DNA of 64,000 nucleotides from Candidatus Aminicenantes bacterium UBA2190 (GTDB taxonomy: Bacteria; Acidobacteriota; Aminicenantia; UBA2199). Positions 16,322 through 24,145 of the stretch are shown here, one piece after another. A program made the translations under genes and the position numbers. The DNA is taken from assembly GCA_002335385.1 (NCBI GenBank), contig DCVK01000021.1:143198-207197 (forward strand), given 5' to 3'. Every line of letters starts with the position of its first letter. Positions within the stretch are counted from its first letter, which is position 1. The notes under the pieces were generated by a model, which was not told the origin of the DNA, did not search any database, and saw only the letters and a program-made list of their open reading frames with translations.

Positions 16322-16680
16322 AAAGTTTTCAGATCCGCAGCAAGATGGTCAACGGCGTGGCGGTCCTCTACCTGAAAGGCCATTTGGACGCCCATCAGGT
16401 GGGCCGTTTCGAGAAGGAGCTCGTGCGCATGATCCGCGAGAGCAATTTCAATATCCTGATCAACGGCCAGGACCTGAACTACATCACGTCGGCCGGCATG
16501 GGCATCATCATGGGTTACATCGACGAGGTCCGCGAGAAGGGCGGGGATATCAAGCTGTGTTCGCTGAGCGAACGGGTGCATGAGACCTTCGACCTGGTGG
16601 GCTTCACCGAGATTTACGATTTCGTCGCCGACGAGCAGGCCGCCATTGAAAAATTCAGCCGCATTCCCCCCCAAGCCTGA
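16318..16680 (+). CDS. STAS-domain anti-sigma-factor antagonist (SpoIIAA/RsbV-like)
   Basis: A 120-aa single STAS domain. The phospho-acceptor region reads YITSAGMGIIMG, with the serine at position 58, the same position as in Bacillus SpoIIAA. In partner switching, the unphosphorylated form binds the HATPase kinase and frees its target; phosphorylation of the serine breaks the complex. ATG 16318 overlaps the ndk stop by 4 nt. The HATPase and PP2C genes immediately follow, giving all three core parts. No sigma-factor gene is adjacent. Confidence 0.9.
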   Translation: MKSFQIRSKMVNGVAVLYLKGHLDAHQVGRFEKELVRMIRESNFNILINGQDLNYITSAGMGIIMGYIDEVREKGGDIKLCSLSERVHETFDLVGFTEIYDFVADEQAAIEKFSRIPPQA

Positions 16681-17089
16681 CTTTTCGATCACCATCCTGT
16701 CGCAGACCCAGTTGTTGAAGATGGTGGTCGAGCTGACCCGTCATATCGCCACCCTGTCCCAGTTCCCCCTCCAGGAGGCGCAGAAGATCTCGCTGGCCAT
16801 CGATGAGGCCGTGACCAACGTCATCAAGCACTCCTACCGCAACGAGGCGGATCGCGAGATCCGCATCGAGTTTTTCCTGGCTCCCGCCGGCTTGCGCATC
16901 CGCATATTCTACCGTGGCCTGGCGCCCGACATCTCCGGCGAGGAGGTGAACATCGGCCGCATGATCAAGAAAAAAAGGAAGGGCGGCCTGGGCGTCAAGC
17001 TGATGAAGACCATCATGGATTCGGTCGTTTATACGAGCGTCGACGGCGAGAACTGCTGCGAGATGATCAAGTGGCGGACGGCGAAGTAA
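16646..17089 (+). CDS. HATPase anti-sigma-factor-type serine kinase (RsbW/SpoIIAB-like)
   Basis: A protein of about 147 aa with a GHKL ATPase fold. The N box AIDEAVTNVIKHSY has E54 and N58 (numbered from TTG 16646). Further on are a diverged G1 box (LAPDISGEE) and GGLGVKLMKTIMD as the G2 region. The family phosphorylates the STAS antagonist and sequesters a sigma factor or other target. The start is uncertain: TTG 16646, inside the STAS gene, keeps the whole first beta strand (DFSITILS), whereas ATG 16722 would remove it. It overlaps the phosphatase gene by 19 nt. Confidence 0.85.
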   Translation: MKNSAAFPPKPDFSITILSQTQLLKMVVELTRHIATLSQFPLQEAQKISLAIDEAVTNVIKHSYRNEADREIRIEFFLAPAGLRIRIFYRGLAPDISGEEVNIGRMIKKKRKGGLGVKLMKTIMDSVVYTSVDGENCCEMIKWRTAK

Positions 17090-18321
17090 AGCGGCTGCAG
17101 AAAGAGCTGCAATTCAAGAAGCTGCAGCTGAATTCCATCCACGAGCTCTCAGCGGCCATCCAGACGCAGTACGACGTCGACCATGTCATGAGGATCTTCT
17201 TTTCCTCGCTCATGGCGCCGCTGGGTCTTTTGCGCACCTTTATTTTCGACCGCCGCCATGACCTGTTCCGCAAGCGCGGCTTCGCCCTGAGCGAGGGCGA
17301 GTCGCTGCTGCTGAAGAAGAAGCTGACCCGCGCCCTGGCCGGCAAGGACTGCGTGAACGTGGATGCCCTGCCCCCGGCACTGGACGACCTGAAAAAGCTG
17401 CTGCAGGCGCGGCGCATCGCCTACCTGCTCAACATCGCTGAAGGCAAAAAGGGGCCCATCATCCTGGGGCTGGGGCGCAAATTCAACCGGAGCGAGCTGC
17501 AGGCGGAGGACTTCGAGTTCGCCTGCATCCTGTCGCGCTTCATGCTGATCGAGCTGGACAACATCCGCTACCTGGCGCAGATCGTCGAGAAGCGGAAGCT
17601 GGAGCACGAGATGCAGATCGCCCGCCGCATCCAGCTTTCGCTGCTGCCCCAGTCGCTGCCGTTGCTGCGTCACTACGACCTGGCGGTCATCTACGAGCCG
17701 ATCCAGGAGGTTGGCGGCGACTATTACGACATCCTGAAGAAAAGGAAGCATGTCCAGCCGCTGGTGCTGGCCGACGTCGAGGGCAAGGGCCTGGCCGCCG
17801 CCCTGCTGGCCGCCTCCTGCCAGGCGGTTTTTCATTCCATGAACGAGCTGTACCTGTACAAGCCGGCCATTTTCATTGCCAAGGCCAATGCCTTCATCCA
17901 CGAGATCACCCGCGGCAGCCGCTTCATTACCCTGTTCTGGATGCTGCTCAACGACGATGCCCCGGCGCTGACCTATGTCAATGCCGGTCACAGCGCCCCT
18001 TTCCTGGTCGGCGCCGGCGGCGCGCGCAAGCTGGACGCCGGGGGGCTGCTGCTCGGGTTCAGCGGCGTCAGCGCCTACCAGGAGCAGACCGTGGCGTTGG
18101 ACAGCGGCGACGTGATCTGTGCCTTCACCGACGGCGTGTTCGAGGCGCAGAACCCGGCGGGCGATGAGTTCGGCGAGCAGGCCATCGCCGCCTTCCTCCA
18201 GGCCCATCGCCGCCTCGGGGCCCGGGAGCTGGGCGACGCGCTGTACCGGCGGATAAGAAGTTTCGTCGGCAAAGCCAAGTTCCGTGATGACTTCACCATA
18301 CTGATCGTCAAGGTGCGTTGA
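17071..18321 (+). CDS. PP2C-type SpoIIE/RsbU phosphatase with GAF-like sensor domain
   Basis: A 416-aa phosphatase. Residues about 15-185 resemble a GAF domain. A helical linker with HEMQIARRIQLSLLPQ leads to the PPM domain with EVGGDYYD, LADVEGKGLAAALLAA, FTDGVFEAQ and FRDDFTILIVKV, which supply the metal-binding Asp residues. It should dephosphorylate the STAS antagonist two genes upstream. The start is GTG 17071, overlapping the kinase gene by 19 nt. The GAF-like part is the likely signal input; its ligand is unknown. Confidence 0.9.
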   Translation: MADGEVKRLQKELQFKKLQLNSIHELSAAIQTQYDVDHVMRIFFSSLMAPLGLLRTFIFDRRHDLFRKRGFALSEGESLLLKKKLTRALAGKDCVNVDALPPALDDLKKLLQARRIAYLLNIAEGKKGPIILGLGRKFNRSELQAEDFEFACILSRFMLIELDNIRYLAQIVEKRKLEHEMQIARRIQLSLLPQSLPLLRHYDLAVIYEPIQEVGGDYYDILKKRKHVQPLVLADVEGKGLAAALLAASCQAVFHSMNELYLYKPAIFIAKANAFIHEITRGSRFITLFWMLLNDDAPALTYVNAGHSAPFLVGAGGARKLDAGGLLLGFSGVSAYQEQTVALDSGDVICAFTDGVFEAQNPAGDEFGEQAIAAFLQAHRRLGARELGDALYRRIRSFVGKAKFRDDFTILIVKVR

Positions 18322-18333
18322 AAAGGGGAGATC

Positions 18334-19602
18334 ATGAACACTGTCGTGCTGGGGCTGCAATGGGGTGACGAAGGCAAGGGCAAGGCCATCGATTATCTGG
18401 CCGGGGGCTTCGACGTGGTCACGCGTTTTCAGGGCGGCCATAATGCCGGGCATACCGTTTATTACCGGGGGCAGAAGGTCGTCCTGCACGTGCTGCCGTC
18501 GGGGATCTTCTACCCGGACTGCCTGGCGGTGATCGCCAGCGGCGTGGTGGTGCAGCCGCTGCAGCTGGTCGATGAGATCCGCAACGCTCGTGCCCTGGGC
18601 CTGACCCTGCAGAACCTGGCGCTGAGCGAGAATGCGCCGCTGATCCTCCCCTTCCACCAGCAGCTGGACGTCATCTTCGAGGACTCCCGCTACCAGCGTA
18701 TCGGCACCACCCGGCGCGGCATCGGGCCGGCCTACGAGGACGTCGTCGGCCGCCGTGCCCTTTTCGTCGGCGACCTGCTGCACGCCAGCGCGTTCCGTGG
18801 CAAGATCGCCCGCCTGGCGGAATACTACAACCGCCTCTTCGCCGCCTATGGCCACCCGGCCGAGGACCTGGAATATGCCGTCCAGCGCTACCTGGAGGCC
18901 GGGGAGTTCCTCCGGCCCCACGTGACCGACACCACCCGGCTGCTGCAGGAGTCCTGGCAGGAGAAGAAGAAGATCCTGTTCGAGGGGGCCCAGGGGAGCC
19001 TGCTGGACATCAACCTGGGCACCTATCCCTTCGTCACCTCCTCCAACACCACCATCGCCGGGGTTTTTTCCGGGACCGGGCTCTCGCCCAAGGCGGTCGA
19101 TCGTGTGGTGGGCATCTCCAAGGCCTACGCCACCCGTGTCGGCGAGGGGCCCTTTCCCAGCGAGCTGAAAGACGATTTTGGCGCCCTGCTGCGCGCGCGC
19201 GGCAATGAATTCGGGGCGACCACCGGCCGTCCGCGACGCGTCGGCTGGCTCGATCTGGTGGCCCTGAAGCACGCGGTGCAGATCAACGGCGTCGACGATA
19301 TTTTCCTCACCAAGCTCGACGTGCTCGACGACCTGGCCGAGATCCGCGTGGCCACCGCCTATGAGGTCGACGGCGAGCGCCGCGCTGCGTTCCCCTGCCA
19401 CGCCGAGGCACTGGATCGGGTCACGCCGGTCTACCAGGCGCTGCCGGGCTGGCAATGTTCCCTGGGCGCCATCGAGCGCGCCCAAGACCTGCCGAGGGCG
19501 GTTCGCTCCTATATCGATTTTATCGAGACATTCGTCGGGGCGCGCATCCGCTACCTGGGGGTCGGCGGCGAGCGCCGGCAGACGATCGAGATCACAGACT
19601 GA
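18334..19602 (+). CDS. purA: Adenylosuccinate synthetase
   Basis: A 422-aa enzyme that condenses IMP and aspartate with GTP in AMP synthesis. N-terminal P-loop QWGDEGKGK has the catalytic Asp at residue 12. Then come GGHNAGHT with the catalytic His near 40, TTRRGIGPAYED, FEGAQGSLLDINLGTYPFVTSS split over the usual region, and TTGRPRRVGWLD. Full length. An AAGGGGAG ribosome site precedes ATG, 12 nt after the phosphatase stop, so it appears to be co-transcribed with ndk and the partner-switch genes. Both end genes act in purine nucleotide supply. Confidence 0.97.
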   Translation: MNTVVLGLQWGDEGKGKAIDYLAGGFDVVTRFQGGHNAGHTVYYRGQKVVLHVLPSGIFYPDCLAVIASGVVVQPLQLVDEIRNARALGLTLQNLALSENAPLILPFHQQLDVIFEDSRYQRIGTTRRGIGPAYEDVVGRRALFVGDLLHASAFRGKIARLAEYYNRLFAAYGHPAEDLEYAVQRYLEAGEFLRPHVTDTTRLLQESWQEKKKILFEGAQGSLLDINLGTYPFVTSSNTTIAGVFSGTGLSPKAVDRVVGISKAYATRVGEGPFPSELKDDFGALLRARGNEFGATTGRPRRVGWLDLVALKHAVQINGVDDIFLTKLDVLDDLAEIRVATAYEVDGERRAAFPCHAEALDRVTPVYQALPGWQCSLGAIERAQDLPRAVRSYIDFIETFVGARIRYLGVGGERRQTIEITD

Positions 19603-19727
19603 AAAAAAGATATTAAAAAGTTCGAGGTTGAAGAGAAAAAAGGCATAAGGCAAAAGTGAAGGGACATCACTAGACAGACGGCATCAGGCGCCGGCCGCCG
19701 CGGAACTGGGCGGAGTTCAGGACCCGG
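19603..19727. other. Intergenic region between convergent genes
   Basis: An A-rich stretch (AAAAAAAGATATTAAAAAG) follows the purA stop, then GC-rich sequence with a GGCGCCGGCCGCCGCGG block. No gene or clear terminator was found. Confidence 0.3.
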
Positions 19728-19925
19728 TTACTTTTTTTTGGCCTTGGCTTTGGCCTTGGGCTTTGCCTTTGCGGCCTTGGCCAGCTCGGCCTTGCTCTTG
19801 CGCTTCATGTCCATGGCGTGGGATTTCTTGTAGCTCTGGATGTCCTTGAAGCGCCCCTTGGCGTCGCGAACGGCGTAGAGCTTCTTTCCCTTCGAGCTTC
19901 TCATGACGGTTCTTTTAACTGGCAT
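19728..19925 (-). CDS. Small basic protein with histone-H1-like Lys/Ala tail
   Basis: A 65-aa protein. The N-terminal part (MPVKRTVMRSSKGKKLYAVR) may fold as a small domain. The C-terminus is a low-complexity (K/A/P)-rich tail, KAKPKAKAKAKKK, like eukaryotic H1 and bacterial H1-like proteins. The start at 19925 is supported by an AGAGGTGAG ribosome site and a consensus-like promoter just upstream. Pure charge suggests nucleic-acid binding in the nucleoid or on RNA; that is inference. It has no operon partner. Confidence 0.75.
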   Translation of the reverse strand: MPVKRTVMRSSKGKKLYAVRDAKGRFKDIQSYKKSHAMDMKRKSKAELAKAAKAKPKAKAKAKKK

Positions 19926-19943
19926 GGGCTCACCTCTGCCCAT

Positions 19944-19972
19944 CGTATAGCACGCGGAAACGCCAATGTCAA
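19944..19972 (-). promoter_or_regulatory. Promoter of the small basic protein gene
   Basis: On the minus strand TTGACA (19967-19972), 17-bp spacer, TATACG (19944-19949). The ribosome site follows closely, so the leader is short. Confidence 0.55.
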
Positions 19973-20037
19973 TTTTTCGCGCCCGCATAGAAGTGAGTGC
20001 AGTTATTATCGCGGCAAGCGTTTAAAATATTTCGTTC

Positions 20038-21225
20038 TTACCCCTTGAACTGGTCGAGGGCCAGCAGCAGCAGCCTGGCGGCGCGCTCGAGCTTGGGCGT
20101 CTCGATCACGTAGGCCAGGCGCACCTCGTCCTTGCCCCGGCCCGGGGTCTTGTAGAAACCCTCACCCGGAGCGATCATCACCGTCTCGTTGTTGTCGCTG
20201 AACTCGTTGAGCAGCCAGCGGGCAAAGATCTCACCGTCGGCGATCGGCAGCTTGGCCATGATGTAGAAGGCGCCCTCCGGTTTCTGCAGAATGATCTCCT
20301 GGCGCGAGGTCAGGATGGAATAGAGGATGTCGCGGCGCTTCTGGTATTCGGCCATGACCTCCTTGAAATAGTCGTGGGGCAGCTCGTAGGCGCCGATGGC
20401 CCCTACCTGCTCGAGGGTGGGCGGGCAGAGACGGGCCTGGGCGAACTTGGTAATGCCCTTCATCACGGACTCGTTGCGCGATATCACGGCGCCGATACGG
20501 GCGCCGCAGGCCGAATAGCGCTTGGAGATCGAGTCGACGACGATGACACGGTCCTCCAGTCCCGACAGCTGCAGCACGCTGAAATGGACCTTGCCATCGT
20601 AGGTAAACTCCTTGTAGACCTCGTCGGCGATGAGGAACAGGTCGTGCTTCCTGGCGAAATCGCCGATGGCCCTCAGTTCGTCGGGGGTGTAGACGGTGCC
20701 GGTGGGGTTGTTCGGCGAGCAGAGGAGGACGGCGCGGGTGCGCGGGCTGAGTTTCTGCTCGAACTCGCTGATGGCGGGCAGGTGAAATCCGTTCTCGGCC
20801 TTGGCCGTCACGGGCACGATCTTGAGGCCGCACTGCGAGGCGTAACCGCTGTAGTTGGTGTAGAAGGGCTCGGAGACGATGACCTCGTCGCCGGGATCGC
20901 CCACGGCGTTGAAGGCGAAGGAAATGGCCTCGCTGCCGCCGGTGGCGATGACGATGTTCTTGGGTTCCAGAATGATCTCGAAAAAAGCGAAATAATTGAC
21001 CATGGCGACCTTGAGGGCCTCCAGGCCGTCGGAGGGGCCGTAGGAGAGGACCTTCTCCTCATAGTCGTAGATCTTCTGATAGAAAACCTCCGGGGTGTGG
21101 ATGTCGGGCTGGCCGATGTTCAGGTGATAGACGGTCGTGCCCCGCTTCTTGGCGGCGTTGGCAATGGCGGTCAGCTTGCGGATCGGGGATTCCTGTATGT
21201 TCTGGGCGCGCTGCGAGATGTTCAT
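20038..21225 (-). CDS. PLP-dependent aminotransferase class I/II (aspartate-aminotransferase-like)
   Basis: A 395-aa fold-type I aminotransferase. Motifs in order: HLNIGQPDIHTPEVF (about 36), YGPSDGLEALKVAM, ATGGSEAISFAFNAVGDPGD, LLCSPNNPTGTVY near 170, IADEVYKEF near 205, and SISKRYSACGARIGAV with the PLP lysine near 238. The start at 21225 has a GAGGAGG ribosome site 5 nt upstream; the longer frame runs into the promoter. The SACGARIG form is common in aspartate/aromatic aminotransferases of subgroup I. It stands alone, so its amino-acid specificity is open. Confidence 0.9.
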   Translation of the reverse strand: MNISQRAQNIQESPIRKLTAIANAAKKRGTTVYHLNIGQPDIHTPEVFYQKIYDYEEKVLSYGPSDGLEALKVAMVNYFAFFEIILEPKNIVIATGGSEAISFAFNAVGDPGDEVIVSEPFYTNYSGYASQCGLKIVPVTAKAENGFHLPAISEFEQKLSPRTRAVLLCSPNNPTGTVYTPDELRAIGDFARKHDLFLIADEVYKEFTYDGKVHFSVLQLSGLEDRVIVVDSISKRYSACGARIGAVISRNESVMKGITKFAQARLCPPTLEQVGAIGAYELPHDYFKEVMAEYQKRRDILYSILTSRQEIILQKPEGAFYIMAKLPIADGEIFARWLLNEFSDNNETVMIAPGEGFYKTPGRGKDEVRLAYVIETPKLERAARLLLLALDQFKG

Positions 21226-21252
21226 GATGCCTCCTCGAATGTCAGAAGCAAA

Positions 21253-21282
21253 ATTATAAGCCCAAACAGGGGGAGAAATCAA
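21253..21282 (-). promoter_or_regulatory. Promoter of the aminotransferase gene
   Basis: On the minus strand TTGATT (21277-21282), 18-bp spacer, TATAAT (21253-21258). The leader carries the GAGGAGG ribosome site before ATG 21225. Confidence 0.55.
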
Positions 21283-21289
21283 TGACTGT

Positions 21290-21530
21290 CAGTACTTGGT
21301 TTACGGTCGACGGTTTACGGTTTACGGGAAGAAAAGAGACGATAGGGAGACTTGAATCCAGTTTTCAATTTCCAAAAACAAACAATATCCAAAGCCAAAA
21401 TTCCAATTTCCAAAAAGAAATCCCTGTTTATTTAGTCTGTCTTTTTCCTAGCGCCTTGTTCTTCAACGTCGAACTTCGAACATCGAACTTCGAACCTTGT
21501 CCAGGGATTTCACATTACTTGTCACTCGTC
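21290..21530. repeat. Intergenic block of reiterated short words
   Basis: No gene is seen. The stretch contains runs of varied copies of short words: TTTACGG/TCGACGG (21300-21327), TTCCAA-type words (21360-21420), TTCGAACTTCGAA-type words (21464-21500) and GTCACTCGTCACTG (21521-21534). Similar word classes recur at 23.5, 37.6, 41.1, 49.2 and 50.5 kb. Confidence 0.6.
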
Positions 21531-21546
21531 ACTGATTTGCGATACT
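21519..21546 (+). promoter_or_regulatory. Possible promoter of rlmN
   Basis: TTGTCA (21519-21524), 16-bp spacer, GATACT (21541-21546). The -10 abuts ATG 21547, so if this promoter is real the transcript starts near 21553 and initiation may occur at the in-frame GTG 21556. Confidence 0.35.
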
Positions 21547-22599
21547 ATGGGACTTGTGAAGGAAGCAATAACTAAACCCTGGGTCCTGGAGCGGCAGCTG
21601 GGCGAACTGCGCTCCGAGCTTCTGGCCGAGGGATTTCGCGACTACGTCGCCCGCCAGGTGTTCCAGTGGGTCTACCGCAAGAACAGCCAGGAACCTTCCT
21701 CGTGGAGCAATATCGCCAAGGCCGGCCGCGAGAAGCTGGCCGGCCTCTATGACTGGAGTCCGCGGCCCGTGCTGCAGGTTCAGGGTGGAGCCCGGGAAGC
21801 CCGCAAGTTCCTCTTCCTTCTTGGGGACGGTCAGAAGATCGAGGCCGTCCTGATCCGGGAGAAGGACCATTATACTTTTTGCCTTTCGAGCCAGGCGGGA
21901 TGCCCGCTGGCTTGCGCCTTCTGCGCCACCGGCGCCATGGGCTTCCGCCGCGACCTGACCGCCGGGGAGATCGTCAGCCAGGTGCTCGCCCTGAAGAAGG
22001 AGCTCGGCGAATATTCCGGCAGGTTGAACCTGGTCTTCATGGGCATGGGCGAGCCCTTGCTCAACTACAACAACCTGGCCCGGGCCCTGCGCGTCATCAC
22101 CGAGCCCGACGGGCTGAACATCTCGCCGCGCCATGTCACTGTTTCCACCGCGGGCATCCTGGAGAACCTCGCGGAACTGGAGCGTGATTTCCCGCAGGTG
22201 AAGATCGCCTTCTCGCTCAATGCCCCCGACCCGCAGCTGCGCGCCGAGCTGATGCCGGTCTCGCGGAAGCACAGCCTGGATGACCTCCTGGCTTATTTCC
22301 GCGGGCACAAGCGCCGCCAGCGGATTACCTTCGAGTACGTGCTGCTGGCCGGAATCAACGATTCGCCGGCACAGGCCCGGCAGGTGGCGCGGCTGCTGCA
22401 CGGCATCCCGGCAAAAATCAACCTCATCCCCTACAACGCCAACCCGGGGATGCCGTTCAAGCGCCCCGACGAGGGCGCGGTGGAAAGATTCCGCTCCATC
22501 CTGCTGGAAAGGGGCCTGACCGCGGTCACGCGCTGGTCCAAGGGGCAGGAGACCCGCTCGGCCTGCGGCCAGCTGGCCGTTGGCGGTTTTTCTTGTTGA
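21547..22599 (+). CDS. rlmN: Radical-SAM 23S rRNA (A2503-C2) methyltransferase RlmN
   Basis: A 350-aa dual-specificity rRNA/tRNA methylase. The radical-SAM Cys triad is C119, C123, C126 (CPLACAFC). MGMGEPLLNYN provides the SAM-contact GE region. The C-terminal methyl-carrying cysteine is C340 in RSACGQL. All are intact, and the motif pattern fits RlmN better than Cfr. ATG 21547 has no ribosome site; GTG 21556 in the same frame is an alternative start near the predicted transcript end. It is followed by thiF, which has its own promoter. Confidence 0.93.
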   Translation: MGLVKEAITKPWVLERQLGELRSELLAEGFRDYVARQVFQWVYRKNSQEPSSWSNIAKAGREKLAGLYDWSPRPVLQVQGGAREARKFLFLLGDGQKIEAVLIREKDHYTFCLSSQAGCPLACAFCATGAMGFRRDLTAGEIVSQVLALKKELGEYSGRLNLVFMGMGEPLLNYNNLARALRVITEPDGLNISPRHVTVSTAGILENLAELERDFPQVKIAFSLNAPDPQLRAELMPVSRKHSLDDLLAYFRGHKRRQRITFEYVLLAGINDSPAQARQVARLLHGIPAKINLIPYNANPGMPFKRPDEGAVERFRSILLERGLTAVTRWSKGQETRSACGQLAVGGFSC

Positions 22600-22624
22600 T
22601 TTCTACCGGATTCGGTTATATAAT
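22596..22624 (+). promoter_or_regulatory. Promoter of thiF-thiS
   Basis: TTGATT (22596-22601), 17-bp spacer, TATAAT (22619-22624), overlapping the end of rlmN. The predicted start near 22631 leaves about 11 nt of leader. No TPP riboswitch could fit in that space. Confidence 0.6.
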
Positions 22625-22641
22625 ATAGTCTCTGGGATAGG

Positions 22642-23253
22642 ATGAAATCAAAACTTCAAAAACTCAAGGGTACCTGTATCGGCATCGCCGGCTGCGGCGG
22701 GCTGGGCTCCAACTGCGCCGTGGCCCTGGCTCGCGCCGGCGTCGGCCGCCTGGTCATCGCCGATTTCGACAGCGTGACCCGTGAAAACCTCGACCGCCAG
22801 TACTATTTCCTGGACCAGGTCGGGCAGAAGAAGGTCCGGGCCCTGTACGAAACCCTGCTGCGCATCAACCCCGACATCGTCGTGGAGGCTTATGACCTGC
22901 GCCTGGGTCCCGGGGAGATCGCCCACGTTTTCAAGGACTGCCAGGTGATCATCGAGGCCTTCGACCGCGCCGACATGAAGCGGATGATCATCGAGGCGGT
23001 CGTGGAGCATTTCCCCGACAAGTTCATCATCGCCGGCTCGGGACTGGCGGGGTACGGCGGCAACAACGAGCTGCGCACGCGCCGGCTCGGCAACCTGTTC
23101 ATCTGCGGCGATGAGGTCAGCGAGGTTTCCGACGAGCTGCCGCCCCTGGCGCCGCGCGTGGCCGCGGTGGCGGCGCTGCAGGCCAACCAGGCGCTGGAGA
23201 TCGTTCTGGACGACATGGAGCCGGCCCGTGGCGGCGACGTGTGGGACGAGTGA
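22642..23253 (+). CDS. thiF: ThiF-family sulfur-carrier adenylyltransferase
   Basis: A 203-aa E1-like enzyme with the nucleotide-binding loop GIAGCGGLGSNCAVALARAG near residue 13, DFDSVTRENLDRQYYF near 42, and a compact C-terminus ending in ARGGDVWDE. Length and layout fit the short ThiF family 2. It adenylates the C-terminal glycine of the sulfur carrier encoded 13 nt downstream, for thiazole formation in thiamine synthesis. thiG, thiH and other thiamine genes are not in the window. Confidence 0.88.
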   Translation: MKSKLQKLKGTCIGIAGCGGLGSNCAVALARAGVGRLVIADFDSVTRENLDRQYYFLDQVGQKKVRALYETLLRINPDIVVEAYDLRLGPGEIAHVFKDCQVIIEAFDRADMKRMIIEAVVEHFPDKFIIAGSGLAGYGGNNELRTRRLGNLFICGDEVSEVSDELPPLAPRVAAVAALQANQALEIVLDDMEPARGGDVWDE

Positions 23254-23266
23254 ACGAGGAACGAGG

Positions 23267-23470
23267 ATGAAGATCACCTTGAACAACAGCGAGGTCAGCA
23301 TGGCGGGCGAGTCGTTCAGCGTCCGCGAGCTGCTGGCCCTGATGAAATTCACCTTCCCGATGATCGTGGTCAAGATCAACGGCCGCCTGGTCAGGAAAGA
23401 GGACTACGAGAGGGTCTTCGTCGGCGACGGCGACAACGTCGAGGCCATCCACCTGATCTCAGGGGGCTGA
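23267..23470 (+). CDS. thiS: Sulfur carrier protein ThiS
   Basis: A 67-aa ubiquitin-fold carrier starting MKITLNN and ending AIHLISGG. The C-terminal Gly-Gly is the adenylation and thiocarboxylation site. ATG 23267 follows ACGAGGAACGAGG. Immediately downstream of thiF, so substrate and enzyme are co-expressed. MoaD-like carriers share the fold, but the length and thiF context favour ThiS. Confidence 0.9.
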   Translation: MKITLNNSEVSMAGESFSVRELLALMKFTFPMIVVKINGRLVRKEDYERVFVGDGDNVEAIHLISGG

Positions 23471-23483
23471 TCAGGACTCAAGC

Positions 23484-23700
23484 GGACCTTCGTGACGCGT
23501 AACACGTGACGCGTAACGCGGAAGAAATCAAATTCCAAATCACAAGCACCAAATTCCAAATAAATCTCAATTTCCAAATTCCAATGACCCAAACGAAGGC
23601 CCCTTTGGATTCATTTCTTTGTTTTGGTCATTGGTGCTTGGAGCTTGTTTGTTATTTGGTGCTTGGAATTTGGTGCTTTAGTCCAACCTGACTGTCGAGT
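23484..23700. repeat. Dispersed inverted-repeat element, copy 1
   Basis: A left arm of reiterated CCAAATTCCAA and AAGCACCAAATTCCAA words (about 23525-23592), a core (about 23593-23632) containing TTTCTTTG and GGTCATTGG, and a right arm (about 23626-23685) holding the reverse complements (TTGGTGCTTGGAATTTGG). The same arms and core recur at 37.6-37.8 kb. It begins with CGTGACGCGTAACACGTGACG words. No coding potential is seen. Confidence 0.7.
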
Positions 23701-23712
23701 TTAGTGACTCCT

Positions 23713-24144
23713 TCAACGGAACTGGTCCTGGGCTTTTCTCCAGCGCGAAATAAAAAAAGCCTCGACATCCTTTTCTTTATAGGGCCGGCCGAGGAATGTG
23801 TGCCGGCAGCCCATGTAGGCGGCGCACTCGAAAGGCTTGACTTCGTGGATGAGGCATTGCCCCTGCGCGGAGAGGAAGACACAGCGGCCTGCCTCATCGG
23901 CATAGTAATCGGGGACGACGGAGCCTGGCGCGGCCAGGAAGTGCGCTGCCTTGATCTTGGCCGGGGCCAGGAATTGGACATGGCTGTCCCTGCCCTTGGC
24001 CGGGATGCGCACCAGGAAGCGCCGGCAGAGCTCCGCTTCGCCGATTTTCTTGAAGGCGGCGATCTTCCTCACGTCGGCGGGGACCAGCCGGCCGGGATCG
24101 CGGCGGCAGGCGCTGACGCATTGTTCGCAGGCGCAGGCCTCCAT
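23713..24144 (-). CDS. YkgJ-like Cys-cluster protein (UPF0153)
   Basis: A 143-aa protein with an N-terminal cluster C4, C6, C9, C13 (MEACACEQCVSAC) and a second cluster around GRCVFLSAQGQCLIHEVKP and FECAAYMGC. The spacing matches the YkgJ/UPF0153 family, predicted to bind zinc or an iron-sulfur centre; the function is unknown. It starts 1 nt downstream of the patatin-like gene's stop and is the last gene of a three-gene minus-strand unit. Confidence 0.8.
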   Translation of the reverse strand: MEACACEQCVSACRRDPGRLVPADVRKIAAFKKIGEAELCRRFLVRIPAKGRDSHVQFLAPAKIKAAHFLAAPGSVVPDYYADEAGRCVFLSAQGQCLIHEVKPFECAAYMGCRHTFLGRPYKEKDVEAFFISRWRKAQDQFR

Positions 24145-24145
24145 G

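Noticed and set aside
21547..22599. Cfr-type resistance methylase
   Set aside because: The motif order and N-terminal region fit RlmN, and there is no resistance context.
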